Origin: Acetobacteraceae bacterium
Lineage (GTDB): Bacteria; Pseudomonadota; Alphaproteobacteria; Acetobacterales; Acetobacteraceae
Reading direction: 5' to 3'
Length of the DNA: 64,000 nt
Assembly: GCA_022842185.1 (NCBI GenBank)
Contig: JALHQB010000001.1
Coordinates: 124,001-188,000 of the forward strand
Made by a program: the position numbers and the translations under genes. Below, one piece after another: positions 1-7,910 of this stretch; positions within the stretch are counted from its first letter, which is position 1, and each line of letters starts with the position of its first letter. Under the pieces are notes generated by a model, which was given only the letters and a program-made list of their open reading frames with translations, was not told the DNA's origin and did no database searches.

Positions 1-574
1 CGCTGCCCGGCAGCAGCCCGGGCCAGGCACCATCCGAGCCGAGCCTGGGCCAGGACGCACCGCCCAGCGCCAGCACCGTGGCGGCGGGCCGTTCCAGCCG
101 CTCACCATCCGGCGTGGCGAAGCGCAGCGCGTCATCCGCCGCGAAGCCAAGCCAGCGATGCCGGGTGCGCAGCGCCACGCCGGCCGTGGCCAGCCGGGCC
201 AGCCAGGCGCGCAACAGCGGCGACGCCTTCATCGCCTTGGGAAAGACCCGCCCTGAACTGCCGATGAAGGTCGGTTGCCCCAGCGCCTCGGACCAGGTGA
301 CCAGCGCATCCGGCGGAAACGCGCGGATGAACGGTTCAAGCCGCCCCCGCGCGGATCCGTAGCGGCCAAGCAGCGCGTCGAGCGGTTCCGAATGCGTCAG
401 ATTCAGCCCACCCCGCCCTGCAATGAGAAATTTCCGCGCGGGGGAGGGCATGTGGTCATAGACGGTGACGGCGGCGCCGGCCTCGGCCGCCGCTTCCGCC
501 GCCATCAGCCCGGCTGGGCCGGCGCCAATGATCGCGACGCGCCGGACGCCTTCGGGGGCCTGGGTCGCGGTCAG
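1..574 (-). CDS. FAD flavoprotein, PP_4765/TIGR03862 type (3' end outside window)
   Basis: This is the N-terminal part, about 190 residues, of a flavoprotein related to the BaiN/HI0933 group; the C-terminus lies beyond base 1. An FAD-binding Rossmann motif (AIIGAGPAGLMAAE) comes within the first 30 residues, followed by GRGGLNLTHSE and GRVFPKAMKASPLLRAW. That combination is typical of the PP_4765 subfamily, whose substrate is unknown. The start is a judgement. No ATG, GTG or TTG lies in frame for at least 30 codons upstream, so I place it at a CTG (574-572) that overlaps the TGA stop of the VOC gene as CTGA, the same coupling its neighbours use. It is the last visible gene of the leftward run that begins near 9050. 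Confidence 0.85.
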   Translation of the reverse strand, partial: MTATQAPEGVRRVAIIGAGPAGLMAAEAAAEAGAAVTVYDHMPSPARKFLIAGRGGLNLTHSEPLDALLGRYGSARGRLEPFIRAFPPDALVTWSEALGQPTFIGSSGRVFPKAMKASPLLRAWLARLATAGVALRTRHRWLGFAADDALRFATPDGERLERPAATVLALGGASWPRLGSDGAWPGLLPGS

Positions 575-942
575 ACGGCGGTCCGTTCGAGCAACTCGAT
601 CGACACGTTCTCCGGCCCGCGCAGGAAGGCGATGCGCACGCCCGGGCGGATGGTGTTCGGTTCCATGGTGAAGGTCACGCCCTTCGCCTTCAGATCGGCC
701 ACCACGGCATCGATGCCGGTCACCGCCAGGCCGATATGTTCCAGACCCCGATACGGCGCGGATGGCGCCTCGCCGGTCGTCGGTTCGTTGATCGGGGCAA
801 TGAAGATCATCTGGCCACCGAGCTTGAAGTCGATGCGCTGGGGCGTGCGGATCACCTCGGCGCCGAAGACGCGTTCGTAGAAGGCGGCGGTCGCCTCGGG
901 ATCGGGGCTGCGCAGATGGATATGGTCGAAGGTGAAGGTCAT
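571..942 (-). CDS. VOC (glyoxalase/bleomycin-resistance) family protein
   Basis: A 123-residue single vicinal-oxygen-chelate unit made of two beta-alpha-beta-beta-beta modules. The first opens with FDHIHLRSPDPEATAAFYE and the second with LEHIGLAVTG near residue 69. Candidate metal ligands are the histidines in those two segments and the glutamate in the closing VSIELLE strand. Family members are metal-dependent isomerases, lyases, epimerases or dioxygenases, and nothing here fixes the substrate. It follows the upstream CoA-transferase by 15 bases, so a role in the same organic-acid pathway is the best guess; methylmalonyl-CoA-epimerase-like or lactoylglutathione-lyase-like activity are alternatives. 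The fold is certain, the role is not. Confidence 0.85.
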   Translation of the reverse strand: MTFTFDHIHLRSPDPEATAAFYERVFGAEVIRTPQRIDFKLGGQMIFIAPINEPTTGEAPSAPYRGLEHIGLAVTGIDAVVADLKAKGVTFTMEPNTIRPGVRIAFLRGPENVSIELLERTAV

Positions 943-957
943 GGCGTGTCTCCGGGA

Positions 958-2145
958 TCAGGTGGCGCGGCTGTCGCGCAGCGCCGCGCGCGCGGCGTCG
1001 TCGTAGCCGAGTTCGGCCAGGATGGCATCGGTGTCCGCGCCGAGTTCGCGCGGGGGCGTATCCACGCGCGGCCCACCATGGGCGAAGCCGAAGGCCGCGA
1101 CCGGGACGGAGACGCCGCCGTCCATGCCCGGCACAGCATCGAAGCGATGCGTCAGGCCGCGCTGGGCCAAATGCGGGTCGGCCAAGGCTTCATCCATGCG
1201 CCGGATGCGCCCGGCGGGGACGTGGCGGGATTGCAGGAAGGTTTCCCATTCCTCCGCCGTTCGGGTCAGCAGGATCTCGCGCAGCGCGGCCGCTTCATCC
1301 GCGCGATGCGTCACACGGTCCTCGTTGCGGGTCTTGGCCATTTCCGGCCGGCCCAGCGCCACCCACAGCCGCTTCTGCTGACGCAGGTTGGATGCGCCCA
1401 GCATCACCATCCCGTCCTTCGTCGTGTAGGCGGAATTGGTCGCGTATTCATGGTCGTTGCCGCGCGGCCGCGGCGGCTTGCCGGTACGGGCATGGGCGGT
1501 GACGTGGGACGCCATCATCATCATCGCCACATCCAGCATGGCGAGGTCGATGCGCTGGCCACGCCCGGTCTTCTCCCGCTGAAACAAGGCGGCGGACAGC
1601 GCGAAGGCGCCCATGGTGCCGGTGGCGTAGTCGATGGCAGGCGCGCCGAGTTTCAACGGGCTGACCTCGGCCGTGCCGGTGGCGGCCATGATGCCGGAAC
1701 TGGCCTGGATCACATGGTCATAGCCGGTCTGCTCGCCGCGCGGGCCGCCCTGTCCGAAAGCGGAAATGGAACAATAGATCAGGCGCGGGTTCAGTGCCGA
1801 CAGCGCCTCATACCCCAGGCCCAATGCCTCGAAGGCGCCGGGGCGGTAGTTCTCAACCAGGACATCGGCCTGGGCGACCAGGCGCAGGAACACCTCCCGC
1901 GCTGCCTCCTGCTTCAGATCGAGCGTCAGTGACCGCTTGTTCGACCCCTGGGTGAGGAAATACGTGCCCATGCCGGCGCGGTTGAGGTCCCAATCCGGCC
2001 CCTGGCCGCGGCTCTGGTCGGGGTCGGCGGGGTGCTCGACCTTGATGACATCGGCCCCCAGCAGCGCGAGCTGATACGCCGCGAATGGCCCGGCCAGCAC
2101 ATGCGTCGCATCGATGATGCGGATGCCGTCGAAGGGGCGTGACAT
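958..2145 (-). CDS. CaiB/BaiF family III CoA-transferase
   Basis: A 395-residue family III CoA-transferase, which moves CoA between carboxylic acids through an aspartyl-CoA anhydride. The N-terminus is canonical (PFDGIRIIDATHVLAGPFAAY), followed by GADVIKVEHP and a segment ending YDHVIQASSGIMAATG. The likely catalytic aspartate is D172 in AIDYATG, aligned with Asp169 of formyl-CoA transferase. REKTGRGQRIDLAML closes the core domain. Its ATG shares one base with the TGA of the upstream Bug-protein gene (TGATG), so the two are translationally coupled. It is the second CoA-transferase of this run. Succinyl-CoA:dicarboxylate transfer is plausible from the context but not shown. Confidence 0.93.
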   Translation of the reverse strand: MSRPFDGIRIIDATHVLAGPFAAYQLALLGADVIKVEHPADPDQSRGQGPDWDLNRAGMGTYFLTQGSNKRSLTLDLKQEAAREVFLRLVAQADVLVENYRPGAFEALGLGYEALSALNPRLIYCSISAFGQGGPRGEQTGYDHVIQASSGIMAATGTAEVSPLKLGAPAIDYATGTMGAFALSAALFQREKTGRGQRIDLAMLDVAMMMMASHVTAHARTGKPPRPRGNDHEYATNSAYTTKDGMVMLGASNLRQQKRLWVALGRPEMAKTRNEDRVTHRADEAAALREILLTRTAEEWETFLQSRHVPAGRIRRMDEALADPHLAQRGLTHRFDAVPGMDGGVSVPVAAFGFAHGGPRVDTPPRELGADTDAILAELGYDDAARAALRDSRAT

Positions 2146-3116
2146 CAGCCGAGGCTCACATTGTTGCGGCGGATCAGGGTGCCCCAGAAGTCCCGTTCCC
2201 GCGCGATATAGGCGCCAAACTCGGCGGGCGTCATGGGTTGCGCGACGGCGCCCTCGGCTTCAAGCCGGCCGGCGAAAGTCGCTTCGCCCAGGATGCGGTT
2301 GCAAGCCTCATTCAGCCGCGCGACCAGCGGTGCCGGCATGTTGGGCGGGCCGACGATGCCATACCATTGCAGCGCGTTGAATCCCGGCACGCCCTGGGAA
2401 TCGATGGTTGGGATTTCCGGCGCACTCGGCAGTTTCTGGAGCGACGAGATACCCAGAGCCCGCAGCTGCCCCGCCCGCACCGGCGGCAGCGCTGGCGGGC
2501 CGCCGGTCATCGTCAGGTTGATGGTGCCGGCGATCAGGTCGGTCATCATCGGCCCGGTGCCGCGATAGGGCACATGGGTCATCTCGGTGCCTGTCGCCTC
2601 ATTGAAGGCGACCATGGCGATATGCGCCGCGCTGCCATTGCCGCCGCTGCCATAGGTCAGCTCGCCCGGCTTGCTCTTCGCCAATGCGATCAGGGACTGC
2701 ACATCACGCGCCGCCAGCCCGTTCGTCACCACCAGGAAATTCGCGACATTCGCCACCAGCGCGATCGGCGTGAACTGCGCGGTGTCGAAACTCAGGTTGC
2801 GATATAGCGCCGGGTTGCAGGCCAGCGTGCCGATATGGCCCATCATCAGCGTGTGGCCATCAGGCGCCGCGCGGAACACCTGTTCCGATCCCAGCGTGCC
2901 GCCGGCGCCCGGGCGATTGTCGATGATGAAGGGCTGGTTGAAGATTTCGCCGAGCCGCTGGCCCATGGCGCGGGCCAGGATGTCGGTCGATCCGCCGGGG
3001 GTGAAGGGCACCACCAGCCGCACCGGCTTGTCCGGCCAGGGCGCCTGCGCGCGGGCGATGGCGAAGGGGGCGAGGGTGGCGCCGGCAATCGCCGCGCGGC
3101 GGGTGAGGCTGGTCAT
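2145..3116 (-). CDS. Bug/TctC family solute-binding protein
   Basis: A 323-residue periplasmic binding protein of the Bug (TctC-like) family. It has an export signal with an RR pair and hydrophobic core (LTRRAAIAGATLAPFAIARAQ), then the family opening PWPDKPVRLVVPFTPGGSTDI, and later NRPGAGGTLGSEQV and DGHTLMMGHIG, the segments that bind a carboxylate in characterised members. Its ATG overlaps the stop of the upstream CoA-transferase by four bases (ATGA). No TctA or TctB membrane subunit lies anywhere in the window, so it would have to serve a transporter encoded elsewhere or act as a sensor partner. It probably captures the organic acid that the adjacent CoA-transferases activate. Confidence 0.92.
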   Translation of the reverse strand: MTSLTRRAAIAGATLAPFAIARAQAPWPDKPVRLVVPFTPGGSTDILARAMGQRLGEIFNQPFIIDNRPGAGGTLGSEQVFRAAPDGHTLMMGHIGTLACNPALYRNLSFDTAQFTPIALVANVANFLVVTNGLAARDVQSLIALAKSKPGELTYGSGGNGSAAHIAMVAFNEATGTEMTHVPYRGTGPMMTDLIAGTINLTMTGGPPALPPVRAGQLRALGISSLQKLPSAPEIPTIDSQGVPGFNALQWYGIVGPPNMPAPLVARLNEACNRILGEATFAGRLEAEGAVAQPMTPAEFGAYIARERDFWGTLIRRNNVSLG

Positions 3117-4315
3117 GGCATTCCCTCGATCAGCACGCCTTCAGCGCGCAGCCTGTCGATTTCGTCCGGCGTCAGGCCGGCTTCGGCCAGCACGGCCGCG
3201 CCATCGGCGCCCAGGCGCGGGGCGGGGGCGCGGTCCGCCGCGACGCCACCGGAAAAGCGGTTCGGCGCGCCGATGGCCCAGGTCGCGCCCTCGGTGGGGT
3301 GGTCTTCCTCGCGCACCATGCCCACCGCGCGCAGATGGGGGTCGTCGATCAGCGATCCGATGGTGTTGTAGGGGGAGGCAGGAACATCCGCCCGGTCGAA
3401 TATCTCCAGCCATTCCGCGGTGGTGCGGGCACCGAGCGACGTTGCACGGATGCGGAAGTACTCCTTGGTGTGCTGCACGCGCTGGGCGACCTTCGCGAAG
3501 CGCGGATCGACTTTAAGTTCCGGCCGCCCGATCGCGTCGAAGAAGCCATGCGCCTGCGCGTCTGTATTGGCGGACACACAGATGAAGCCGTCCTTGGTCG
3601 GCAGCGGCTTGCCGTCGGGGCTGAGCACGCGATGGTCGCCCGGCGGGCCGAGCGCTGGGCGGAATGACGCCGCGCCCAGATGTTCCTGCATGATGTAGGC
3701 GGCCATGTTCTCGAACATTGGCACTTCGATGGCCTCGCCCATGCCGGTCTTCTCGCGGCGATACAGCGCGAAGCCGATCATCTGCGCGGCGATCAGTCCG
3801 ACCGTGTGGTCGGCAACGAGGAAGGGGACGTAGCGCGGGTCGCCGGTCGAGGCCTCGAAGGTGCCGGCCACGCCCGACACGCCCTGGATCACCGTGTCGT
3901 AGGCCGGGCGGCCGGCATACGGCCCGCCGGTGCCGAAGCCGGTGATGGAACAATGGATCAGCCTCGGCGCTTCCGCGCGCAGCGCCGCCGCATCGACGCC
4001 AAGCCGCGCCTGGGCATCGGGGCGAACATTGGTGACAAATACATCGACGCTCGCCGCCAGACGCCGCAGCGCCGCGATGCCGGCGGGCTTCTTGAGGTCG
4101 ATGGCGATCGACTTCTTGCCGCGGTTGAAGTTGAGGAACTTCCCGTTCATCCCAGCGCTGCGCCCGCGCCCTGCCAAATGCCGCAGCAGGTCGCCGCCGG
4201 GCGCCTCGACCTTGATGACCTCGGCACCCTGTTCGCACAGGACATGGGTGCAGATCGGCCCCACCACGACGGCGGACAGATCCAGCACGCGGATTCCATC
4301 GAGCGGGCCGGTCAT
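3113..4315 (-). CDS. CaiB/BaiF family III CoA-transferase
   Basis: A 400-residue family III CoA-transferase. The start at 4315 (MTGPLDGIRVLDLSAVVVGP) fits the family N-terminus exactly; the open frame runs further upstream only because it lies antisense-like over the hydratase gene. The predicted nucleophile is D169 in LVADHTVGL, matching Asp169 of formyl-CoA transferase. YRREKTGMGEAIEVPMFEN follows. Start and stop both overlap neighbours as ATGA, placing it firmly between the hydratase and the Bug-protein gene. The direct pairing with a mesaconyl-CoA-type hydratase suggests it activates a C4-C5 unsaturated dicarboxylate such as mesaconate or itaconate. That is an inference from context. Confidence 0.93.
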   Translation of the reverse strand: MTGPLDGIRVLDLSAVVVGPICTHVLCEQGAEVIKVEAPGGDLLRHLAGRGRSAGMNGKFLNFNRGKKSIAIDLKKPAGIAALRRLAASVDVFVTNVRPDAQARLGVDAAALRAEAPRLIHCSITGFGTGGPYAGRPAYDTVIQGVSGVAGTFEASTGDPRYVPFLVADHTVGLIAAQMIGFALYRREKTGMGEAIEVPMFENMAAYIMQEHLGAASFRPALGPPGDHRVLSPDGKPLPTKDGFICVSANTDAQAHGFFDAIGRPELKVDPRFAKVAQRVQHTKEYFRIRATSLGARTTAEWLEIFDRADVPASPYNTIGSLIDDPHLRAVGMVREEDHPTEGATWAIGAPNRFSGGVAADRAPAPRLGADGAAVLAEAGLTPDEIDRLRAEGVLIEGMP

Positions 4316-5154
4316 GCGATCCTCGCTGTGATGCGAATGGCCATGGCGCCGTCCGGGTTCTCGACCCACAGGGTCTGCTTGCCTTCGCCATCCGGCGCGC
4401 CGCCGCAGATGAAGGCCGGGCGGTCGCAGAACACCGGCTGCATGGTGCGGGCGTCGTATGCACGCACCTGCATCCCCGGCGCGCGGCGCAATGCGGCCTC
4501 GAACAGGAACAGCGTGCTGACGCTGCCATTCACAACCAGCGCGGGGTAGCCCTCCACATCGCGGGCGTAGTCGGCATCGTAATGGATGCGGTGGCCATTG
4601 AAGGCGATGGCCGAATACCGGAACAGCACCACCTGGTCGGGCTTCCAACGGTCGCGCCAGGCCGTGTTGGGCGTAGGGCCGGGCTTGTCGGATGGTGCCG
4701 GCGCGTTGCGCTTGGCTTCCAGATAGACGGTGTCCTGTTCCTCCACCGCCACCAGCCCGTTCGGGCCGGTGATGGTGTGGCGCAGCGTCACCAGGATCAT
4801 CGCGCCCGACCGACCGACCTTGGGGGTGATGGCGGCGATTTCGGTCTCGCGTTCCAGCGTGTCCCCCACCCGCGGCGCGGCGTGATAGGTCAGGCGCCGC
4901 CCGCCAAGCATCCGGCGGGGCAGGGGGACGGGGGGTAGGAAATCGCCCTTCGTCGGGTGACCGTCCGGGCCGAGTTGCGATTGCGGCGCGGCGTCGTCGA
5001 ACAGGATCGACAGCCAGTGGTTGGGCACCGGGGCGCCGCGGTCCAGCGCGATGTCGGTCCGGTCCGTCAGCGCGGCCATGCGGCGCACCAGCGGCGTCGC
5101 CATCTCATCCGCTACGCGGCGCTTGCGGCCCAGCCAGTCATGAATGTCGGTCAT
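4312..5154 (-). CDS. MaoC/FAS1-like dehydratase (mesaconyl- or itaconyl-CoA hydratase-like)
   Basis: A 280-residue double hot-dog protein of the HTD2/mesaconyl-C4-CoA hydratase type. The N-terminal half carries the FAS1-like dehydratase signature (GPDGHPTKGDFLPPVPLPRR). The C-terminal half carries the catalytic hydratase segment near residues 180-210 (FNGHRIHYDADYA, then GYPALVVNG), with histidine and aspartate where MaoC-type hydratases hold theirs. These enzymes add or remove water across the double bond of branched dicarboxylyl-CoA esters. It is clearly paralogous to the hydratase at 14275-15147. ATGA overlaps couple it to the upstream lactonase-like gene and to the downstream CoA-transferase. 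The exact substrate is not decidable here. Confidence 0.9.
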   Translation of the reverse strand: MTDIHDWLGRKRRVADEMATPLVRRMAALTDRTDIALDRGAPVPNHWLSILFDDAAPQSQLGPDGHPTKGDFLPPVPLPRRMLGGRRLTYHAAPRVGDTLERETEIAAITPKVGRSGAMILVTLRHTITGPNGLVAVEEQDTVYLEAKRNAPAPSDKPGPTPNTAWRDRWKPDQVVLFRYSAIAFNGHRIHYDADYARDVEGYPALVVNGSVSTLFLFEAALRRAPGMQVRAYDARTMQPVFCDRPAFICGGAPDGEGKQTLWVENPDGAMAIRITARIA

Positions 5155-5981
5155 GCGAAACCGTAGAGCCGCGCGGGGTTGTCCACCAGCACGCGCCGCA
5201 GCGCGGCGTCATCCCCGAAATCGGGGAGCAGGTCCACGAGCTCCGCCTCATCCGGGTCCCAGCGCACATTCGGGTGCGGCCAGTCGGTGCCCCACAGCGT
5301 GCGGTCAGGGGCGACCTCGATCAATTTCCGCGCGAAGGGAATGGCATCGCGGAAGGGCGGGCCTTCGGCGGAAATGCGTTCGGACCCCGACACCTTCACC
5401 CAATAATTCGGGCGATGCAGCAGGTCGAGCAGGATGCGGAAGGGCGGCTGGTCCAGCCCATCCTGTGCTGGCGGGCGGCCCATATGGTCCACCACCACGG
5501 GCAGGCGGAATCCGCGGAACAGGGTTTCGAATTCCGGGATGTTCACGGCGTCGAGGTGCAGCACCAGGTGCCAGCCCATCTCGCCGATCCGGTCGGCCGT
5601 GCGCTGCACCAAGGCGAGGTCCGGCACGCCACCCAGATGCTTCACGAAGCCGAACCGCACCCCGCGCACGCCGCCATCATGCAGCGCCTGGTATTCCGCG
5701 TCGCCGAAGGTCGCATCCACCAGAGCCACGCCGCGATAGGTGGATGGATTGTCGGCGATGGCATCCAGCATCGCGCGATTATCGGCCTTGTACACCGAGG
5801 TCTGCACAATGACGCAGCGTTCCACGCCAAGCCGCGCGTGCAGCGCCAGTAGGTCGGCCTTGTTGCGCTCGGGCGGCGTGTAGGGCGCGCCCTTCGCCAC
5901 CGGGAAGCGGTCGAACGGCCCCCAGACATGCACATGCGTGTCGCAGGTGCCGGGCGGCAGTTGGTAGGTCGGGCGTCGCAT
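5151..5981 (-). CDS. LigI-like amidohydrolase (2-pyrone-4,6-dicarboxylate lactonase family)
   Basis: A 276-residue TIM-barrel amidohydrolase of the COG3618/LigI group. It has the metal or substrate HxH motif on strand 1 (CDTHVHVWGPF), a mid-barrel histidine in VVDHMGRPP, and the terminal acidic residue in WGTDWPHPN. LigI hydrolyses 2-pyrone-4,6-dicarboxylate in protocatechuate/gallate 4,5-cleavage; other members act on small sugar or uronate lactones. It lies four bases after the paralogous gene at 5986 and overlaps the hydratase by ATGA. The pair looks like a tandem duplication followed by divergence. A PrpF-like isomerase in the same run fits a LigI/LigU-like chemistry. Confidence 0.9.
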   Translation of the reverse strand: MRRPTYQLPPGTCDTHVHVWGPFDRFPVAKGAPYTPPERNKADLLALHARLGVERCVIVQTSVYKADNRAMLDAIADNPSTYRGVALVDATFGDAEYQALHDGGVRGVRFGFVKHLGGVPDLALVQRTADRIGEMGWHLVLHLDAVNIPEFETLFRGFRLPVVVDHMGRPPAQDGLDQPPFRILLDLLHRPNYWVKVSGSERISAEGPPFRDAIPFARKLIEVAPDRTLWGTDWPHPNVRWDPDEAELVDLLPDFGDDAALRRVLVDNPARLYGFA

Positions 5982-5985
5982 CGCG

Positions 5986-6873
5986 TCAGCCTTTTGGGAA
6001 GTCGTATAGGCGGGCGGGCGTGTCGGTCAGGATTTTGCGCCGCAGCGTCGGGTCGGTTGTCCAGTCGAGGAACACTTCCAGCAGTCGCTTTGCATCCGGG
6101 CGCCCGCCATCGGGGCGCGGATGCGGCCAGTCGGTGCCCCAGACCAGCGCATCGGGGTTGGCGGCAACCAGCGCATCGTGGAACGGCTTGGCGTCGATGT
6201 AGTCCGGCTTCACCGCGCCCAGCCGGTAGGTGCCCGACAGTTTCGCCATGTAGCGTCCATCGCCGATGCCGCGCACCAGTGCCTGGAATCCGGGATCGTT
6301 GGTGCCGTGGCTGTGATGGAGCCGCCCCATGTGATCGACCACGATCGGCACCGGCACCAGCGCCAGGTGCGATTCCAGTTCCGGCAGATGGCGCGCATCG
6401 ATCCACAATTGCAGATGCCAGCCGAGTTCTTCCATCACTGGGAAGAACGGCTCGATCTCCTCCAGCCGGACGCCGCCATGATAGGCTGCCTGCCCATCGC
6501 GCCGATATTCATTGGCGCGCAACCCGCGAATGCCGTCGCGGTGCATCGCGCGCAGCGTTTCGGGCGTCGCCTCCCGCCCCACGACGGCCACGCCGCGCAG
6601 CCGATCCGGCGCGCGGCGCAGCGCATCCAGCGTGCAGGCGTTGTCGCGGTCATAGGCCGAGGGCTGCACGATGACGCCGCGATCCAGCCCAAGCTCATCC
6701 AGCAGCGCCAGGTAGTCTTCGAGCGTCTCGTCCTCCGGCGTGTAGGAGCGCGGTTCGGCATAGGGGAACTTCGCCGCCGGGCCGAAGATATGGCAGTGGC
6801 AGTCGGTCGCACCGGGCGGGGTTTCGCGCGTCTGGTCCGGCGCCGGTTCAGGCAGCGTGTCGGGCGCGCTCAT
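5986..6873 (-). CDS. LigI-like amidohydrolase, tandem paralogue
   Basis: A 295-residue COG3618 amidohydrolase with the same marks as its downstream neighbour: TDCHCHIFGP (HxH), IVVDHMGRLHH, and WGTDWPHPRPDGG near the C-terminus. The start at 6873 (MSAPDTLPEPAPDQTRETPP) gives a normal length and an ATGA overlap with the stop of the Bug-protein gene; the longer open frame upstream is a shadow. A short proline- and acid-rich leader precedes the barrel, with no signal peptide, so it should be cytoplasmic. Probably it opens a lactone or hydrolyses a related cyclic dicarboxylate after uptake. Two paralogues side by side may handle two lactone isomers. Confidence 0.9.
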   Translation of the reverse strand: MSAPDTLPEPAPDQTRETPPGATDCHCHIFGPAAKFPYAEPRSYTPEDETLEDYLALLDELGLDRGVIVQPSAYDRDNACTLDALRRAPDRLRGVAVVGREATPETLRAMHRDGIRGLRANEYRRDGQAAYHGGVRLEEIEPFFPVMEELGWHLQLWIDARHLPELESHLALVPVPIVVDHMGRLHHSHGTNDPGFQALVRGIGDGRYMAKLSGTYRLGAVKPDYIDAKPFHDALVAANPDALVWGTDWPHPRPDGGRPDAKRLLEVFLDWTTDPTLRRKILTDTPARLYDFPKG

Positions 6874-7850
6874 TCCGGCTTGATATCCGCGGCGCGGGCG
6901 GCAATTCGCGATTTTTCGAGATCGCCTGCGATATAGGCCGCGAAGCCTTCCGGCGTGGCCAGCGCGCCGGTCGCGGCCTCGCCACCCAGGGCTTGCATGC
7001 GAGCGCGGAAATCCGGCTCGGCGACGATTGCCGCCATCGCCGTGCCGAGCTTGCGCATCACCTCCGGCGGCGTGCCTGCCGGTGCAAGCAGCCCCACGTA
7101 GGATCCGGCGGTGAAGCCCGGCACGCCCTGTTCGATCATGGTCGGCACGTCTGGCAGCGCCGATTGCCGCTCGGCCGAAGCGATGGCGACGACACGGCCC
7201 TCGCCGTCGCGATGCAGTTGCAGGCCGGTCGAGAGTTCGGTGAAGAGCATCGGCAGGTTGCCGGCGAGGAAATCCGGCACCGTCGCGCCCGCGCCGCGAT
7301 AGGGGATGTGCAGCAATCGCGCCCCGGTCGCCGCCTTGAAGGATTCGAGCGACAGATGCGTCGCGCTGGCGACCCCCGCGGTGCCGATTCCGATCCCTTC
7401 GCCTGGCGCGGCGCGGGACGCCGCGACCACGTCGGCGACCGTCCGGTATGGCGCATTGGCCTGCACCACCAGGCAATGCGGCACCTGCATGGCCATGGCA
7501 ATCGGTGCGAAGTCCTTCGGCGCGTCATAGGGCAGGCGGGCTTGGACCACCGGGTTCACGCTGAGTGGCCCGTTCGACCCAATCAGAAGCGTGTACCCAT
7601 CGGGGCGCGCGCGGGCGACGGCTTCGGCGCCGATGGAACCGCCCGCGCCGGGGCGGTTTTCGACCACCACCGGCTGGCCCAGCTTCTCCTGCAGGCGCGG
7701 CTGCAGCACGCGACCGATGATGTCGGCATTGCCGCCGGCGGCGAAGGGGACGATGACCCGGATCGGCCGGTCCGGCCATGCGGCCTGGGCGCGTGCTTCA
7801 CCGGCGGCGAGGATGGTGGCGGCGGCCAGCGCCTGGCGGCGGCTGAGCAT
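6870..7850 (-). CDS. Bug/TctC family solute-binding protein
   Basis: A 326-residue Bug-family periplasmic binding protein. I choose the ATG at 7850 because a GGAG Shine-Dalgarno sits about ten bases upstream and translation then begins directly with the signal peptide (MLSRRQALAAATILAAGEARAQ); the frame could also start at 7883. The mature part opens AWPDRPIRVIVPFAAGGNADI, with NRPGAGGSIGAEAV and DGYTLLIGSNGPL following. It is the first binding protein of the leftward run, 60 bases after the PrpF-like gene, and its stop overlaps the lactonase gene. It probably delivers the substrate of the two lactonase-like enzymes. Confidence 0.92.
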   Translation of the reverse strand: MLSRRQALAAATILAAGEARAQAAWPDRPIRVIVPFAAGGNADIIGRVLQPRLQEKLGQPVVVENRPGAGGSIGAEAVARARPDGYTLLIGSNGPLSVNPVVQARLPYDAPKDFAPIAMAMQVPHCLVVQANAPYRTVADVVAASRAAPGEGIGIGTAGVASATHLSLESFKAATGARLLHIPYRGAGATVPDFLAGNLPMLFTELSTGLQLHRDGEGRVVAIASAERQSALPDVPTMIEQGVPGFTAGSYVGLLAPAGTPPEVMRKLGTAMAAIVAEPDFRARMQALGGEAATGALATPEGFAAYIAGDLEKSRIAARAADIKPE

Positions 7851-7910
7851 GCGGATGTTTCTCCGGGCGTTGCTTGGACGCACCCAGGTATCGCACGCCC
7901 GCCGAAGCCG

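Noticed and set aside
736..1932. A 398-codon plus-strand frame over the CoA-transferase
   Set aside because: The minus strand encodes a complete CaiB-family protein with its catalytic aspartate; the plus frame has no recognisable domain.
4316..4648. N-terminal extension of the CoA-transferase frame over the hydratase gene
   Set aside because: The extension is arginine-rich shadow sequence; the family N-terminus starts exactly at 4315 in an ATGA overlap.
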